A DNA stretch of 64,000 nucleotides, taken from assembly GCF_020906515.1 (NCBI RefSeq), contig NC_085853.1, forward strand, positions 2,170,001 through 2,234,000, in the 5' to 3' direction. The translations under genes were made by a program, and so were the position numbers. Below the pieces are notes generated by a model. It searched no databases. It was not told the origin of the DNA and saw only the letters and a list, made by a program, of their open reading frames with translations. Positions 22,208-33,536 of this stretch are shown here, in pieces; the stretch's first letter is position 1, and each line of letters opens with the position of its first letter. The stretch comes from Vanrija pseudolonga. Taxonomy: Eukaryota > Basidiomycota > Tremellomycetes > Trichosporonales > Trichosporonaceae.

Positions 22208-24850
22208 ATGCGCACCATCCTGCGTACGCTCGTCCAGTCGCACGTCCGTGCATCGACGGCACCCGACCCCGACCCCGACCCCGACCCGGCAACCCACATC
22301 GAACCCCCTCGCACCCCAACTCCACCTCCTTCAAACGCTGCTACTGCTGGTGGGTCCTCGGTTGGCCGTCTGTCGTCGAGAGGTTCGAGTGTCAGAAGAC
22401 TCTGGGAGTTGTTCGACGGTGACAGCCCCGAGGGCCGTGACCGCGCAGAGTTTCGCGTGCACCGATTCTTCGGTATTATGCGCCATAATATGAGGGAAAA
22501 GAAGGAGAACATCATTCTCGAGCAGATTCATAGGGCAGAGCGCGAGGCGGCAGTGGCCAAAGCGGCTGAAGAGGCAGCCAAAAACCCCCCACCCACAATG
22601 TTCGAGCAGGTTTCGCGCGTCGTCACGGTCCCGGCCGCCTGGCTTGGCGGTGTCTTCAAGCGCACGGCGGCGATCGACACGTCGTCTTCGTGGACCGACT
22701 CGACCGACACGGACGCTGACAACGGGATCGACGCCGCCGCCAACAACAGCAACACTGAGGGCGACGCCACCGCCCCCACCGCCCTCGACGACAACGCGAA
22801 TGTCACCACCGAGTCGAACGGCGACACCCCCAAGGACGACGGCACGCGCGGCCACGTGGACGCAGGTCCTGTCGCGTCTGGCTCGGGCACCACGTCGCCA
22901 GACAACACTGCCAAGATCATCAAGTTGCGCACCAAGAGCGAGCTCGCGACCGCCACCGACGGTGACGAGTTCGCCGCCGGCACCACCTCGGACGTCGCCC
23001 CGGCCGGCTCGGAGCTCGCCGTCACCGGTGGCGCCGCCAAGTTCATCCCCGTTCTTGCCTGGCACAACGACGCTACCGCTCTCAGCGCGACTATCAACGG
23101 CGCCGAGGTCACGACTGCCCCCAAGCTCACAACCACCACCCCGGAGGCCGGTCCTTCCGCCGTGGCGGAGGCCGTCGTGGACGCCACCACCTCCGCGGTC
23201 CCCGATGTCGTCAACCCCTCCAACGAGGTGACCAAGACCCCCACCCGCCCCGTCTCCGAGCTCACCGTCTCCGAGCTCACCGACGCCGAGTACGACGCCG
23301 CCGCCAAGATCGGCCTCGAGGTCCACGCTTTCCCCCTCGGGGACCGCCAGACCACCGACACCACCGCCGTCGCGGTGGCCCCCCACCCCAAGACATTCGC
23401 CGAGGACGAGGACGAGACCGACCCATTTAACCTGACCAAGATTCGTGCTCGCAAGTCTACGTCCGAGTCCGAGCACTCCACCTTCGGCCGCTACATCAAC
23501 CACACATACAACCCGAAGGCCAACAACCCCTTTGAGCGCAAGCAGCCCAGGACGACCAAGCCTCCTAAGACCACCAAGAAGGCCTCCGCTGACCGCCGCC
23601 CCGCCAGTTTCCATGGCGAGATCGCACCCTCGTGGAACTTCAGCGACGACGACGAGCCAGCCCCCGTTCGCAGCTACACCCCGACGCAGCTGCCGAGCCG
23701 CGTGCTCCCCCCTCCGCCGACTCTGCCCGCCTCGATGCTCGCGGAGCGCGACGCGCCGCCCACCCCTCGCCTCCGTCCGGTCGGCCGTATCCGTTCCGCG
23801 TCGCGCTCGTCCATCCGCACCACCATCGACGGCGACGACGGCGAGGTCGTCCGCCGCCCCGCGACTCCCACCAACGAGACCCCCGTGAACCCAGGCGACC
23901 GTCCTGTCGTCCCCCTCGCCGCGACACTCTTCACGAACCACCGCCGCGGGCCTAGTATCCTCACGACCCGCGAGCTGAACACCCTGTTCGCCGACTTCAT
24001 CTACAACACGCCGCTCGAGGTGCTCGACAACGCCGCGGCGGACCGCGTCTCCAACATCACCCCGGTCGGCCTGGGCCGCCCACCGCGCTGGAGCCACGTC
24101 GGGCGCAAGGGCAACGCCGACGCGCTCGACGTGCCCGAGCTGCAGCTCACCGTGCCCACGCCGCGCACCGAGGCCGACCCCGGCCCCGGCTCGCCCATGT
24201 CGGAGTTTGGCCTGAGTGAGGTTGAGAAGCAGTTGCGCCAGCAGGGGCTCCGCAACACGCTGGCACCTTGGGACCGTGTCGACGTCGACAAGGAGGAGGG
24301 CACCATCTCGTGCGGTGTTGTCGCGACCCGCGGCCCCCGCGTCTCGTTCTCGCATGTGCGCACCCTTACCGTCCCGGGCACCGACAACGGCCCCATGGCG
24401 CCTCCCGTCCGTCTTCGCCGCGCGACCATCTCGCACGTCGACCGCCGCGGCGTGGACCGCCTGTCCATCTCCGACGCCGATAACAACCACTCCCTCGCGC
24501 ACCCCCTCGCGCTCCCCGTCGTCCAGCCCCGCGCGCGCGTGTCCTTCCCGCCCGACCTCGTGACGGCCACCCACCCAGCCGCGAGAACCTCGACGCTCAA
24601 GTCGTTCCACTCGGAGGACAAGGAGTGGAAGTACACCTTCAAGGGCAAGGTGCGCAACGCGTTCCGCGCGCTGCGCAAGTGGGTCAAGGCCCGCGCGCGT
24701 CAGTTTGGAGCGGGGGCCAAGGACGCGTGGCGCAAGTTTGTGTGCTGCCCTTACGAGGACGAGGACGAGCTCGACGTGCTCGAGCAGGGACAGGGGCAGG
24801 CACAGCAGGTTGTTCGCGGCGCGGCGGTGCGCGCCGCCGTGGGAGCGTAA
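22208..24850 (+). CDS. Large unknown intracellular protein
   Basis: Single exon. I place the start at 22208 (MRTILRTLVQSHVRAS) rather than at an in-frame codon upstream, because a TATAAG box lies only 52 bases before it; this gives 880 residues. A Pro/Asp-rich N-terminus (PDPDPDPDP) is followed by a charged helix (about 95-135) with REKKENIILEQIHRAERE, then a long Thr/Asp/Ala-rich disordered middle. Several basic or proline patches come next. A C-terminal region has aromatic-basic helices (EWKYTFKGKVRNAFRALRKW) and ends in an acidic stretch and a Gln/Ala tail. No membrane segment or recognised domain. It is not related to the array module as far as I can see. The opposite strand carries an 873-codon frame that I regard as a composition shadow. 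Confidence 0.7.
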   Translation: MRTILRTLVQSHVRASTAPDPDPDPDPATHIEPPRTPTPPPSNAATAGGSSVGRLSSRGSSVRRLWELFDGDSPEGRDRAEFRVHRFFGIMRHNMREKKENIILEQIHRAEREAAVAKAAEEAAKNPPPTMFEQVSRVVTVPAAWLGGVFKRTAAIDTSSSWTDSTDTDADNGIDAAANNSNTEGDATAPTALDDNANVTTESNGDTPKDDGTRGHVDAGPVASGSGTTSPDNTAKIIKLRTKSELATATDGDEFAAGTTSDVAPAGSELAVTGGAAKFIPVLAWHNDATALSATINGAEVTTAPKLTTTTPEAGPSAVAEAVVDATTSAVPDVVNPSNEVTKTPTRPVSELTVSELTDAEYDAAAKIGLEVHAFPLGDRQTTDTTAVAVAPHPKTFAEDEDETDPFNLTKIRARKSTSESEHSTFGRYINHTYNPKANNPFERKQPRTTKPPKTTKKASADRRPASFHGEIAPSWNFSDDDEPAPVRSYTPTQLPSRVLPPPPTLPASMLAERDAPPTPRLRPVGRIRSASRSSIRTTIDGDDGEVVRRPATPTNETPVNPGDRPVVPLAATLFTNHRRGPSILTTRELNTLFADFIYNTPLEVLDNAAADRVSNITPVGLGRPPRWSHVGRKGNADALDVPELQLTVPTPRTEADPGPGSPMSEFGLSEVEKQLRQQGLRNTLAPWDRVDVDKEEGTISCGVVATRGPRVSFSHVRTLTVPGTDNGPMAPPVRLRRATISHVDRRGVDRLSISDADNNHSLAHPLALPVVQPRARVSFPPDLVTATHPAARTSTLKSFHSEDKEWKYTFKGKVRNAFRALRKWVKARARQFGAGAKDAWRKFVCCPYEDEDELDVLEQGQGQAQQVVRGAAVRAAVGA

Positions 24851-25708
24851 AGGACGACAACGACGGCGAAAGGACCCAATACTGCCCACCGAGCCCCGCC
24901 GTCGAGAGCAGAGAAAGTAAGACAGACTTGGGCACGTCAGTGTACGCTGCATATCGCAGTGTACCGTCAGTCAGTTAGTGTAGCGTCAGCATTCGAGAGA
25001 GACCGATAAAACAAGGGAGGCCACAATACTTTGTACATAGACAACTAGCTCGTAGCATTAGAATACATTCCATGCCCCCTCCCTTTTGTGGTGCGACTGA
25101 CGAGGCGAGGCTCGAAGCCACCGCAAAGCCCCGTGGCGCACGGCGAGGCGCGCCGAGTGGCGTAGCTGTTTGCTCCTTTGCGCGCCGCCGGCCCCGTCTG
25201 GCCCCGGAACGCGAGCGTCGCGAGCTATTTGCGGCGTGTCTTGAGATCGGGGGCTGCGGGGCGTGACGTCGAGGCGGATGTGGTGGTGGTGGTTGTCGTG
25301 GTGGTGCAGTTGTCGACTTTTGTTACGGGTTTCCCTTTCCTCCTTCGACTTGTCTTGCCTACTAGCTCCTCCTTTCTTTCTCCTCTTCCTCTTCTTTCTC
25401 TCTTCACCTCTTGCTTGCCCAAGTCACTCGTTTAGCGGGCCAGCAGTTGTCGAGCCCGTGGCCGTCGTTGTCGTCGATCACCCTAAAACCTCATTTCCTT
25501 CACCCACCCTCATTCCTTCCTCCGCCTCGCCGTACAAGGCTGCCTGCCTCATTTGCGTTCCTTCTCCGCCTTCAAGCCGCACCAAACCAAAACCGTTGTC
25601 ACCTGGATCGATCAGCACCGCGCGATCGCAGCTCCCCACCTCAAGATCTCAAGACCCCTCTGGAACCTACCTCCCCCCTCCCCCTCCCCCCACCCCCAAG
25701 CCCCCACA
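24851..25708. other. Intergenic region
   Basis: Contains a long CT-rich stretch (about 25320-25708) that looks like the leader of the gene at 25709. No gene seen. Confidence 0.5.
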
Positions 25709-26281
25709 ATGCCCGCGACCCGCACGATAACCAACCACACCGTCACCATAACCCTGCCCGCGCGCCCCCGCCCGCTGAGCGACATCGAGATCCTCGACCT
25801 CCCCCGGCCCTCCAGCGACCTGGGACACCACCCCGACCTCGAAGCGGACGGCGACCTTGCGCCCGACTCTGCCCCCTCGGAAGTGTCGACGCACCCGTCC
25901 CTCTCGCCCCCATCGGCGACGGGCAACCCGTTCGTGTCGACCGCGACGCTCAACCACTCCTCGACGAGTCTGCCCAGCATCGCCATCACGCCGAGCAAGG
26001 ACGACGAGGCGCGCGAGTTTGGCGCGGCGCCCACAACTACCACGGCAGCGTTGCCCATTTCGAGCCTCACGCGCGCACGCGCGCCCGACGCCACGTCCGG
26101 CTTCTACGACACCGAGCTCGAACACGGCCACGCGGGGGCACAGCGCACGTCGATCGCGCCTCCCCAGCAGGAACACAAGCGCCAGCTCAAGCCCCTCGAG
26201 AAGGTGCTCATCGCGCTCGGCGCCGCGGGATTCGTGACTGGCATCGTGCTGGCAGCGCTGTATGGCCGCAAGAGCCTCTAG
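25709..26281 (+). CDS. Predicted tail-anchored membrane protein
   Basis: Single exon, 190 residues from ATG at 25709 (context CCCACAATGCCC); the frame is open upstream, but that part is leader-like. The N-terminal 160 residues are hydrophilic, with Asp, Pro, Ser and Thr and no recognised domain. Near the C-terminus a basic segment (KRQLKPLEKV) precedes one hydrophobic helix (LIALGAAGFVTGIVLAALYG), and the chain ends RKSL. One C-terminal membrane helix with a short basic end is the layout of tail-anchored proteins of the ER or outer mitochondrial membrane. The helix has small-residue GxxxG-like spacing, which may favour dimers. Function unknown. Confidence 0.7.
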   Translation: MPATRTITNHTVTITLPARPRPLSDIEILDLPRPSSDLGHHPDLEADGDLAPDSAPSEVSTHPSLSPPSATGNPFVSTATLNHSSTSLPSIAITPSKDDEAREFGAAPTTTTAALPISSLTRARAPDATSGFYDTELEHGHAGAQRTSIAPPQQEHKRQLKPLEKVLIALGAAGFVTGIVLAALYGRKSL

Positions 26282-27138
26282 TCGGCGTCGGGGCGTGGTG
26301 GGCGAGACGAGACGGAGCAGCACGGAGCAGCACACTTGTGGTAATAGATTGTATAGAGCGCCTAGCTACGATGTTTAGTTGTTGCTGCTTGGGGAAGGGA
26401 GGGCGGTGGTGGCCGCGTTCCGGCATCGAGCGCGCGCCAAGACCAAAGGAGTGTGCCACTGCTGCATGATTGCGCGATTTACGACACCGCCCGGTATTCC
26501 CGCCAAATCTGCTGCCCACCGCCGAGCTTGGAAATGCCAACATACTGGGTCATTCGCCGAGGAGAGGATCGATGCGAGACAAGTGGAGGAGAGCTGTGGC
26601 ATCCTTTGACGGGGGAGGCAGGGGGATGGAGGGAGACAGGGCTGCATGAGGGGGAGGCACCTCGAGCCTTGTGCCACACTCGCCCTCAGTACGACCTCAA
26701 ACCATCACCTCCATAGCCCTTGCACCACTCTACCGTCGTACCCAACTTTTCTCCTCCATAGTCAAGTCGTGTTCATTGCCTCTGGGTGACATTCCAGACG
26801 TCACGCCGGCGGCGACGGCAGCCTCCGGGGTGGCGGTGGCGGCCGACCTGTGCTCCGTGGCGCAAAAATTGCCCGTTGTTCTCTCATTCCAGCGTTCCTC
26901 ACAACGCCTACTCTTCCTGTTTGTTCATCTCGCACCAGGGCTGCAAATAGTGACTCGTGCGCACAATGTGTCGCCCCCCTTTTCCATCCCCCTCTACCAC
27001 CCTTCGACAATACAAGTAACTTTGCATATGGCTTCGAGCCTATATTATGAATTGGAGCCAGGGATCTGTACCCTGGCTTTGCTTGGGTCGCCTTACTGAC
27101 CCAATCGTGCCTCTGCACGTACTAGCGCTACTATACAT
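26282..27138. other. Intergenic region between convergent genes
   Basis: Nothing beyond short overlapping frames is visible. Confidence 0.45.
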
Positions 27139-29164
27139 TCAAACCTGGTCGCGGGCCGTCTCGTACTCTGTCTCGACGTGGTCGGGGATCGACGGAATGG
27201 TGAGCGTGTCGTTCCCCTCGTGGTCGTCGTCGTTGATGTTAAGGCGACTGCGGAGAAGACCGAGGAAGGCCATTTCAGCGTCGGCTGACCCAGGAGAGAG
27301 AGGCGGGGGACGCTGGTCAACAGGGAGACCTGGCTCGACTTGCTTGCTCCATTCGAGGCAGCGACGGTCGGTCGAGCTGGTAGTTGGGTGCCTGGCGAGC
27401 ACCTCGGCCGCCAGGTGGTTGCGCAGACATACGAGCCCCTCTTCTTGGTGAGGGCAGTTCTCCTCACTATGAGGGAGCGCGAGGCGGGGCGGGGTAACCT
27501 TGCGATTGAACACGGGGAACTGGGCGCTGATACGGTTCACGGTGTGACCAGAAACGAAGTGCCGGTAGCGGCTTGTCGCAGTCGTTGGGCGGGTTGGGGA
27601 AGGCGCGATACGGACTTGAGGAGGAGAGCGGTGAGAGGGGGTGCGTGGAAGGGGATGACGAGGGGGGCTGCACGGTGGGGGCTGACGAGGAGGAGTGCGC
27701 TGAAGGATCGGGAAAGTAGGAGCGAGCTCAGCATCCGGGCGAGGTGGCCTCGGCGGCGGTGTCGCCTTAGGTGATACTTGCATAGACGGCGCTTGAGATG
27801 ACGGAAAACGTTCCCACCAGGCCGACACCTCGAGTCCTTGAGGATCAAGCGTGTGCCCTATCGAACGAGGTGTGACGTCGCTGCGGAACCTGTCACCACC
27901 AAGCGGCACCGGCAAATTTGACTTGTCAGCGCCTTGTGACAGCCGCTGCGCCGGGACCCTCTCAAAGCCAATCTGGTGAAGCTGGTGGCTCCCCAGGTTG
28001 CCACTGACGAGATCGGGGGTTTGGATGAGAGGATCGTCGCAAGTCTCCGGCGAGTGGTAGAGCGAGCCAGACCTTAGCTGAGGAATTGGACTCCTTGCGA
28101 GAGGAGACTGATTGTTGCGGCTGTTGAGCAGTGAGAGATACTGCCAGTCCTTCGGTGGTACGGGAGGCGCCGGAGGCTCGGGCTCGGCGTGGCTTGAAGG
28201 CGCTGAAGGACCGGTGACTCCATCGAGGTGTAACGCGTTGGCGGGGGATATGGCCGCGGAGTGGGCCGACGGATTGGCCACGTACAGGCTGCCCCTGTTG
28301 CTGGCACCGAGGTCGGCGCCGTCGCCCGCCCACTTGCGGTCAAATGTCAGGGTGCGGTGCGACGACAGGCGGTGTTCCGGGACGGGGTCATGCCCAAAGT
28401 CGCTCTCGCTGTCCATGTCGCGGCGCACTACTCCCTTGGAGCGAGGGAACAGGGCGGTGTGCTTGATATCGGTTGGAAGCTGTTGGCGGTACTCGCGCCG
28501 AGCCTCGGCGTCTCTCAGCACCCTGCGCCTAGCCTCGCCGGCGCCGCTCAGCTGCCTCGGCTCGCGCAGATCGGTGGCGCTAGTGGCCTTGCGGAGCTTG
28601 TTGCCTTGGATACGCTTGTAAACTCTATGCGCCCACGTGCTTCTTATCTCCGCCGGCGGCTCGGGGTAATATGAGCTGTCACACCGAGTCTCACTCTGTT
28701 GGCGCGAAACGTCGTCGGGACGCGGCGTGACAGGGGGCCGTTGGGAACGGCTGAGTTCGACAAGATCGCCGCTGTCTCCGAATACGTCGACCACGCCGGT
28801 CTTCATGAAGGCCTGAGCCTTGATTGCTACCCAGTCGCTCTCTAGTGAGTCGAACGACGGCTGGGGTAGCGACGGCACGGGGCCTACGGTGGAGCTCGGT
28901 GGCGGGAAGTAGTGGTAGTCGTGGTAAGGGTCGTAGGAGGATAGAGGCGGGTAGGGTGAGCGCGCTCTCCCACTCCTGGGTGAAGCAGCCGTGTCCTTAT
29001 CTGAGCGCCTGGGGGGTCAGCGATGTGCCGTTGGGTCGCGTGATGAGGGAAGGAAGACACTTTGGGATGGAGCTTGAGACATACCCATGGCGTATCGAGT
29101 CGAAGGACTTAACCATAAGGGCTGACAGGCGCGTTGGGGTACGCGCGGTAGGAGTGTGTGCCAT
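27139..29164 (-). CDS. Unknown proline-rich protein
   Basis: Minus strand, two exons: 29164-29085 and 29008-27139; 649 residues. The long frame has no ATG at its 5' end. A GTATGT donor at 29084 and a CTGACCCCCCAG acceptor join it in phase to an upstream exon starting MAHTPTARTPTRLSALM. An internal ATG at 29116 is an alternative start. The protein is hydrophilic, rich in Pro, Ser and Arg, with a Tyr/His/Pro-rich patch near the N-terminus, a segment DWVAIKAQAFMKTGVVD, a basic helix (WAHRVYKRIQGNKLRKA) and long PPR and SPPR runs in the C-terminal half. No membrane segment or known domain. It does not carry the array module. The proline runs could bind SH3 domains, which is speculative. Confidence 0.65.
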
Positions 29165-29618
29165 CCTGAGCGGTGACAAAGGTTGGTGGACGATTGTCGA
29201 GGAGGGGCGGGTGGTGTGAAGGGGTCGAGTGACGGTGCGAGGAAGATGGGTGTGGTGGCGAGGGCGGCCACAAAGGCCGCCGCTCGTGGAGGGGTTATGT
29301 TGTTGTCGTCGATGCGGAAGTGAGAGGAAAGTATAGAACGAGTGACGAAAGGAAACAATGAGCAAGAGCAAACAGTCGACAGGATTTGTGGGAGGAGCAG
29401 AGCACCACCAGCAAAGCAACGACGAGTAAATGACTTGCTGAGGGTCCAGGTGGGCATCTGTGGTCATTCCGTCGCTCATTCCGCCGGAAACAAAAGTCAG
29501 TCGCGTCGACCGATCGTCGTCGAGGAGGAGAACACAAATGAACATGCAACAAAACCTTGACGCGACCATGCTATTAAAGAGTCCACGAGACTATGCGGGG
29601 GGTTGAGGGAGGGACAAT

Positions 29619-30735
29619 CTATGCCAGCCCCTTGACGGTGTAGAGGGACATTTCGCCCGAGTCGGCATTGAGAGCGCCAATCTTGACGTCCTTGCCGAGT
29701 AAGGCCGAGTTTCTCTTGAGGAGCTTGTGGAGGTCGTACGCGACGCCAGATGCGCGCTGTATCGATGCTGAGAAGGGTCAGAACAGCTCACCATACCCAC
29801 CCACCAGTGTTAGTCACGTAGACGACGGATAACGTGGCGACTCCGGCGCGCGTATACTGGGCAATGAGGGAGCGGATCGAGCCGTGGATCCCGTCCCACG
29901 ACGGCACGTCGCCGCGGGGCGTAAACTCTAGCGCGGACGTGACGCCCGCATCATCGCGGAGGTCAAAGCGCCACTTGGACGAGTGCGCAAAGTGGACGTT
30001 TACGCCGACGCCCGTGGCCCCGGCCACGAGGTACGCCTCGAGCGCGATGCGCGTCTTGACGCGCCACCACGAGTCGGCCATGGCGGCCGAGTCGTCAACC
30101 ACAAACACGACACGCGCAGGCGGCGGGGGCGAGGGTGGCCGCGACCCGAAGGCATGATCGACGTCGAGGTCGATCGGCGGCGGCGTATCTGGCGGTGGTG
30201 GGGCCCGGCGGGACAAGCTCGAGTACACTGCGAGGGTGCGTCTCGCGGGCAGCGACTGGCGCTTGCGGCTGACGAGCGTGGTTGCCTCGGGCGCGTCGTG
30301 GGCAAAGCTCAGTCTGATATCCGGGGAGGTCGACCACGGCGGGTTGGTCGCTGGCGGGACGGGGAAGGCGCGCGTGTCGGTCGTTGACGGGGTGGACTTT
30401 TGCTCGGCGCTGAGGCGCTTGATCGATATCGAGCGCGACACGCGCGACACCGACTCGCACACGACCGACTGCGGGCGTGGGGGGCGCGGCGGCGGCTCGA
30501 GGTCGGGCCGGACGTACCCCGGCGGCGCGGTGAGCCAGGAGTGCCGGTGCGAGTGGCGGCGGGTGCGGACGCTCGGCGGGATGACGGGTGCGATGCTGAC
30601 TGTCAGTGGGCTGAAGGGAAGGTGGCAGGCTTACTTTGGCACGGGGTACTCGTCTGGGCGGGAGAGACACGGCAGGACAGCCTGGGCGTCGCGTATCGGC
30701 GGAGGGCGAATGACCTCGCAGACGTTGATCGCCAT
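29619..30735 (-). CDS. vWA-like protein with remnant of the module N-terminal helix
   Basis: Minus strand, three exons: 30735-30635, 30595-29805 and 29767-29619; 346 residues. Exon 1 reads MAINVCEVIRPPPIRDAQ then AVLSCLSRPDEYP and ends in phase 2, like the first block of the module; the second and third blocks are absent and a proline/arginine-rich linker follows. A vWA-like domain begins at about residue 180 (RVVFVVDDSAAMADSWW), continues through GVGVNVHFAHSSKWRFDL and the SLIAQYTRAG helix to LSVVYVTNT, and is cut by a phase-1 intron. The last exon ends IGALNADSGEMSLYTVKGLA. The metal-binding D-x-S-x-S reads D-D-S-A-A, so the MIDAS is incomplete. Same intron position and related last exon as the gene at 33537. 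Confidence 0.78.
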
Positions 30736-31889
30736 GGCGCCTGGCCCGGCGGCGGGAGAGAGCCTGCGCGAGGTGAAGTCGAGTGGGTGGCAGAGTCGAG
30801 TGGAGAGAAGGTCGGTCGATATGAAAAGGGCAGACAGCCAGAGGCCAGGCTACAGCTGTATGTGAGGGTGAGGGGGTGTGAGAGAATGCGAAGAGCAAAT
30901 GTAGTTACAGGGAAAGTGCAACGAGTGTGGGGCGCGGCGGAGTGATGAGGAGTAGGTAACAGGAGAGGTAGTGAGGTGTCGAGGGGTGTAGAGGGGAGTG
31001 GCAAGTGATGGGAAAGAGGCAAGAGGAAGACGTGTTGCGTGTGGAAGGAGGGCGTGTGTGTCGAGGGGGCGAGGGCGAGGGGGGCAAGACCGCGGCAGTA
31101 GTGATTGTCGCTATCGAAATGGTGGTGCTCGCTGTCGCTGTCGGTGCAACACAAACGAGTGATGGGGCGACAGCGACCCCAACAGACGGCCGAGCATGCC
31201 ACACGCACCAGACTGGCGATATTGCACAAAGCAGTAGCAGAGTGAGCGAGCAGTCAGCTCAAAGTGGAGTTGGGTAGCAGTCGATGCATTGCACTGCGCG
31301 GATAACGCGCGTGCTTGGCCGAGAACATCGCCTATTAAGGAAGTGCGTGTTTCCACTTCAAGTTGAGGCACCGCGACAATGACCCCAGAACATCCCTTGG
31401 ACCCGGCATCATAGTTACCAAGAGTGGTGATAGCCCATATAGCCCCACTTCGCCTTGCACCAACCACCGGCTAGTAACTGCATCCATGCCCGCGGACATG
31501 CTCCATTAGGCAGCGAGCGGCAAGAGCAAGGGGAAGGGATTGCGCATCGCTCCAAGGTTAGTAAGGCCCGCAAAGCAAATCTGCAATGGCGGCCATGCAC
31601 ACCACGTACGCACTCGCCTAGGTGGATGCAGCGGCATTGCTTGTCCTGCTGCATGTGGCGTGTCGATGGCTCCTGCTGTGGCGAAGGATGGCACGACGAC
31701 GACGGCCAGGTGAGTGCATGGATGTGGCGACAGCGACACTGACAGACAACAGGATACATGTGCATAGAGTGAGCAGACAACACGCTCATAATGGTGACAA
31801 GCGACGACGAGACAAGTGCCGCGAGGGCAACTGGCCGGCCCTATGAAAACCCAAGACACTCCTCTTTCTCCTCCATCTTACCCTCCCTG
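30736..31889. other. Intergenic region between two vWA genes
   Basis: Mostly the upstream region of the gene at 29619-30735 and the downstream region of the gene ending at 31890. No additional gene is supported. Confidence 0.45.
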
Positions 31890-33090
31890 CTACTCCAAGT
31901 AACGCTCCAAGCTGGCCATGTTACTGACCAGGCTGTTGGTGTGGCTGCGCTGGAGGCGCTTGAGCAGGGTGACTGGGCGCTGCTGCTCGGACGAGTAACC
32001 TGTGCTCGGGGTCAACCACATTCGCCGCCTCCCCACACCAAAAGCCACTCACACCAGTCGCCGACATAGAGGAGGAGCTTGAGCACGCGCATGCCGTCGT
32101 CGCCCAGCTGCGCCCAGGAGGGGCCGTACGAGCTGACCATCTTGACGATACGCCGGCGCAGAATGTCGGGCGTCACCGAGGGTCCAACAGGGCGCACGCC
32201 ATCAAACACGCTCAACAGCTCACGGGGGTGCGTGAGCCCGCGCCCGTAGTTGGCCGAGTTGAGGAAGAAGACGTCGATGCCCAGCTGCCAGGTGTCTTCG
32301 GCGGCGGAGACGGTCGCGCCGAGCTCGGTGAGCAGGCGCGCCCAGTACGGCGCCATCGCGACGCCGTCGTTGATCAGCAGGACGACCTGGCGCTTGTGCG
32401 GGTCGTAGCTGTGCTCATGGAGCGGGATATCGCGCGTCGCGCCCGGCGTGACCTCCGACTGCGCGCGGGCGCGACTGCGCGGCGTCCCTTGGACTGTGTA
32501 CACGCGGCGGAGGGTGGGCGTGGGGACGGGCGGCAGCGGCCCACTCGGCGCGGGGTATCGCGGCCCACCTGCGCGCGGCGTCGCACCGACCTTGACGGGC
32601 GTGAAGAGCGTCTCGACGGCATCAAAGTACTGGCTCTCGCGCGGCACCGGCGCCTCGTACCCGTCGTGCCCGTGCCCGTGGTCGTTGGTGCTTGCCGCAC
32701 GGCGATGAGCGCGGGGAGAGCGGGGGTACGGGCTTCCCTCGAGCGCATGCGGCGCGTCGAGGGACACGTTGGCGCTACGCTTGCCGCTCGTGTTCGTGGC
32801 CGCGGCGCTCTCGGGGACGAGGAAGGGCGTGTACGGCGGGATGGAGGACACGGTCGCGTACGACGGCGGGCGGGTCGCGCCCGGCCGGCTTGGGGGCGCG
32901 AGCTCGGTGGCGACCTGCGCTGGGCGGGGTGGGTTCGAGCTGCGGTTAGTGCCGAAGGGGAAGAGGAAGGGGCTTACCGGGAGCGCTCGCGGCGGCCGGG
33001 GAGGGTGGTGAAGAGCTGCAGCATTGAGCGGCGGGGGCGGAGGGGGCGGGAAGATTGGACGGTGGGGTCGGGGTCGGGGTGGCGCGGCAT
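31890..33090 (-). CDS. vWA-like protein without intact metal site
   Basis: Minus strand. Exons as modelled: 33090-32978, 32939-32053 and 31999-31890; 369 residues. The start at 33090 (MPRHPDPDPTVQSSRP) lies just downstream of the GGT tract; a GTAAGC to CCGCAG intron of 38 nt joins it to the second exon. An alternative reads from ATG 33394 through the repeat as a poly-Pro N-terminus. After a disordered Pro/Ser/Arg region comes the vWA-like domain: KRQVVLLINDGVAMAPYW, GIDVFFLNSANYGRGL, a loop containing FDGVRPVGPSVT and a helix ending KLLLYVGDW, where the same phase-1 intron occurs. The MIDAS positions read N-D-G-V-A, so metal binding is probably lost. The last exon gives a short helix-rich tail. 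No module was found. Confidence 0.72.
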
Positions 33091-33101
33091 GGGGGTGAGG
33101 A

Positions 33102-33203
33102 GGTGGTGGTGGTGGTGGTGGTGGTGGTGGTGGTGGTGGTGGTGGTGGTGGTGGTGGTGGTGGTGGTGGTGGTGGTGGTGGTGGTGGTGGTGGTGGTGGT
33201 GGG
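33102..33203. repeat. (GGT)34 microsatellite
   Basis: An uninterrupted run of about 34 GGT units (102 bases), immediately upstream of the inferred start of the minus-strand vWA gene. On that strand it reads as ACC/CCA repeats in the leader or promoter. If translated it would encode poly-Pro on the minus strand or poly-Trp on the plus strand. Confidence 0.95.
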
Positions 33204-33536
33204 TTGTGGTTAAGAGGTGGTGGTGATGGTGGGGTGCGTGGTATGCACGCTGATGGGAGACACGATGCAGCAGGTGGCGACGTGAGTGACAGTCTGGAAC
33301 TTCTCACCTCACTGCCCACCTGACCGCCTGTCCTCTGCGGTGAACTCGCGCACTCAAAAGTCAATCTGGACAAAATCAGTCGCGCCGTCGCCATGACTGT
33401 GCATTATACTACAACACTGCCTGGCGCGCAATCAGCCAGGCACAAGTACTACTCGTCCACCTCACGACGCACCTATCTACAGCACGACCACGCGAATAAC
33501 CATTGCTGCTCACGAGCCCATGCGCTCCCACTCTTC

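Noticed and set aside
22331-24952. 873-codon open frame on the minus strand
   Set aside because: It lies opposite the 880-residue plus-strand gene; its Gly/Arg/Val/Ala composition is what G/C-rich third positions give on the reverse strand.
32228-33226. 332-codon plus-strand frame ending in poly-Trp
   Set aside because: Opposite the spliced vWA gene; the poly-Trp is the GGT microsatellite read in frame.
33091-33394. Poly-Pro N-terminal extension of the vWA gene from ATG 33394
   Set aside because: A start at 33090 with a good GTAAGC intron avoids translating the microsatellite; kept only as an alternative.
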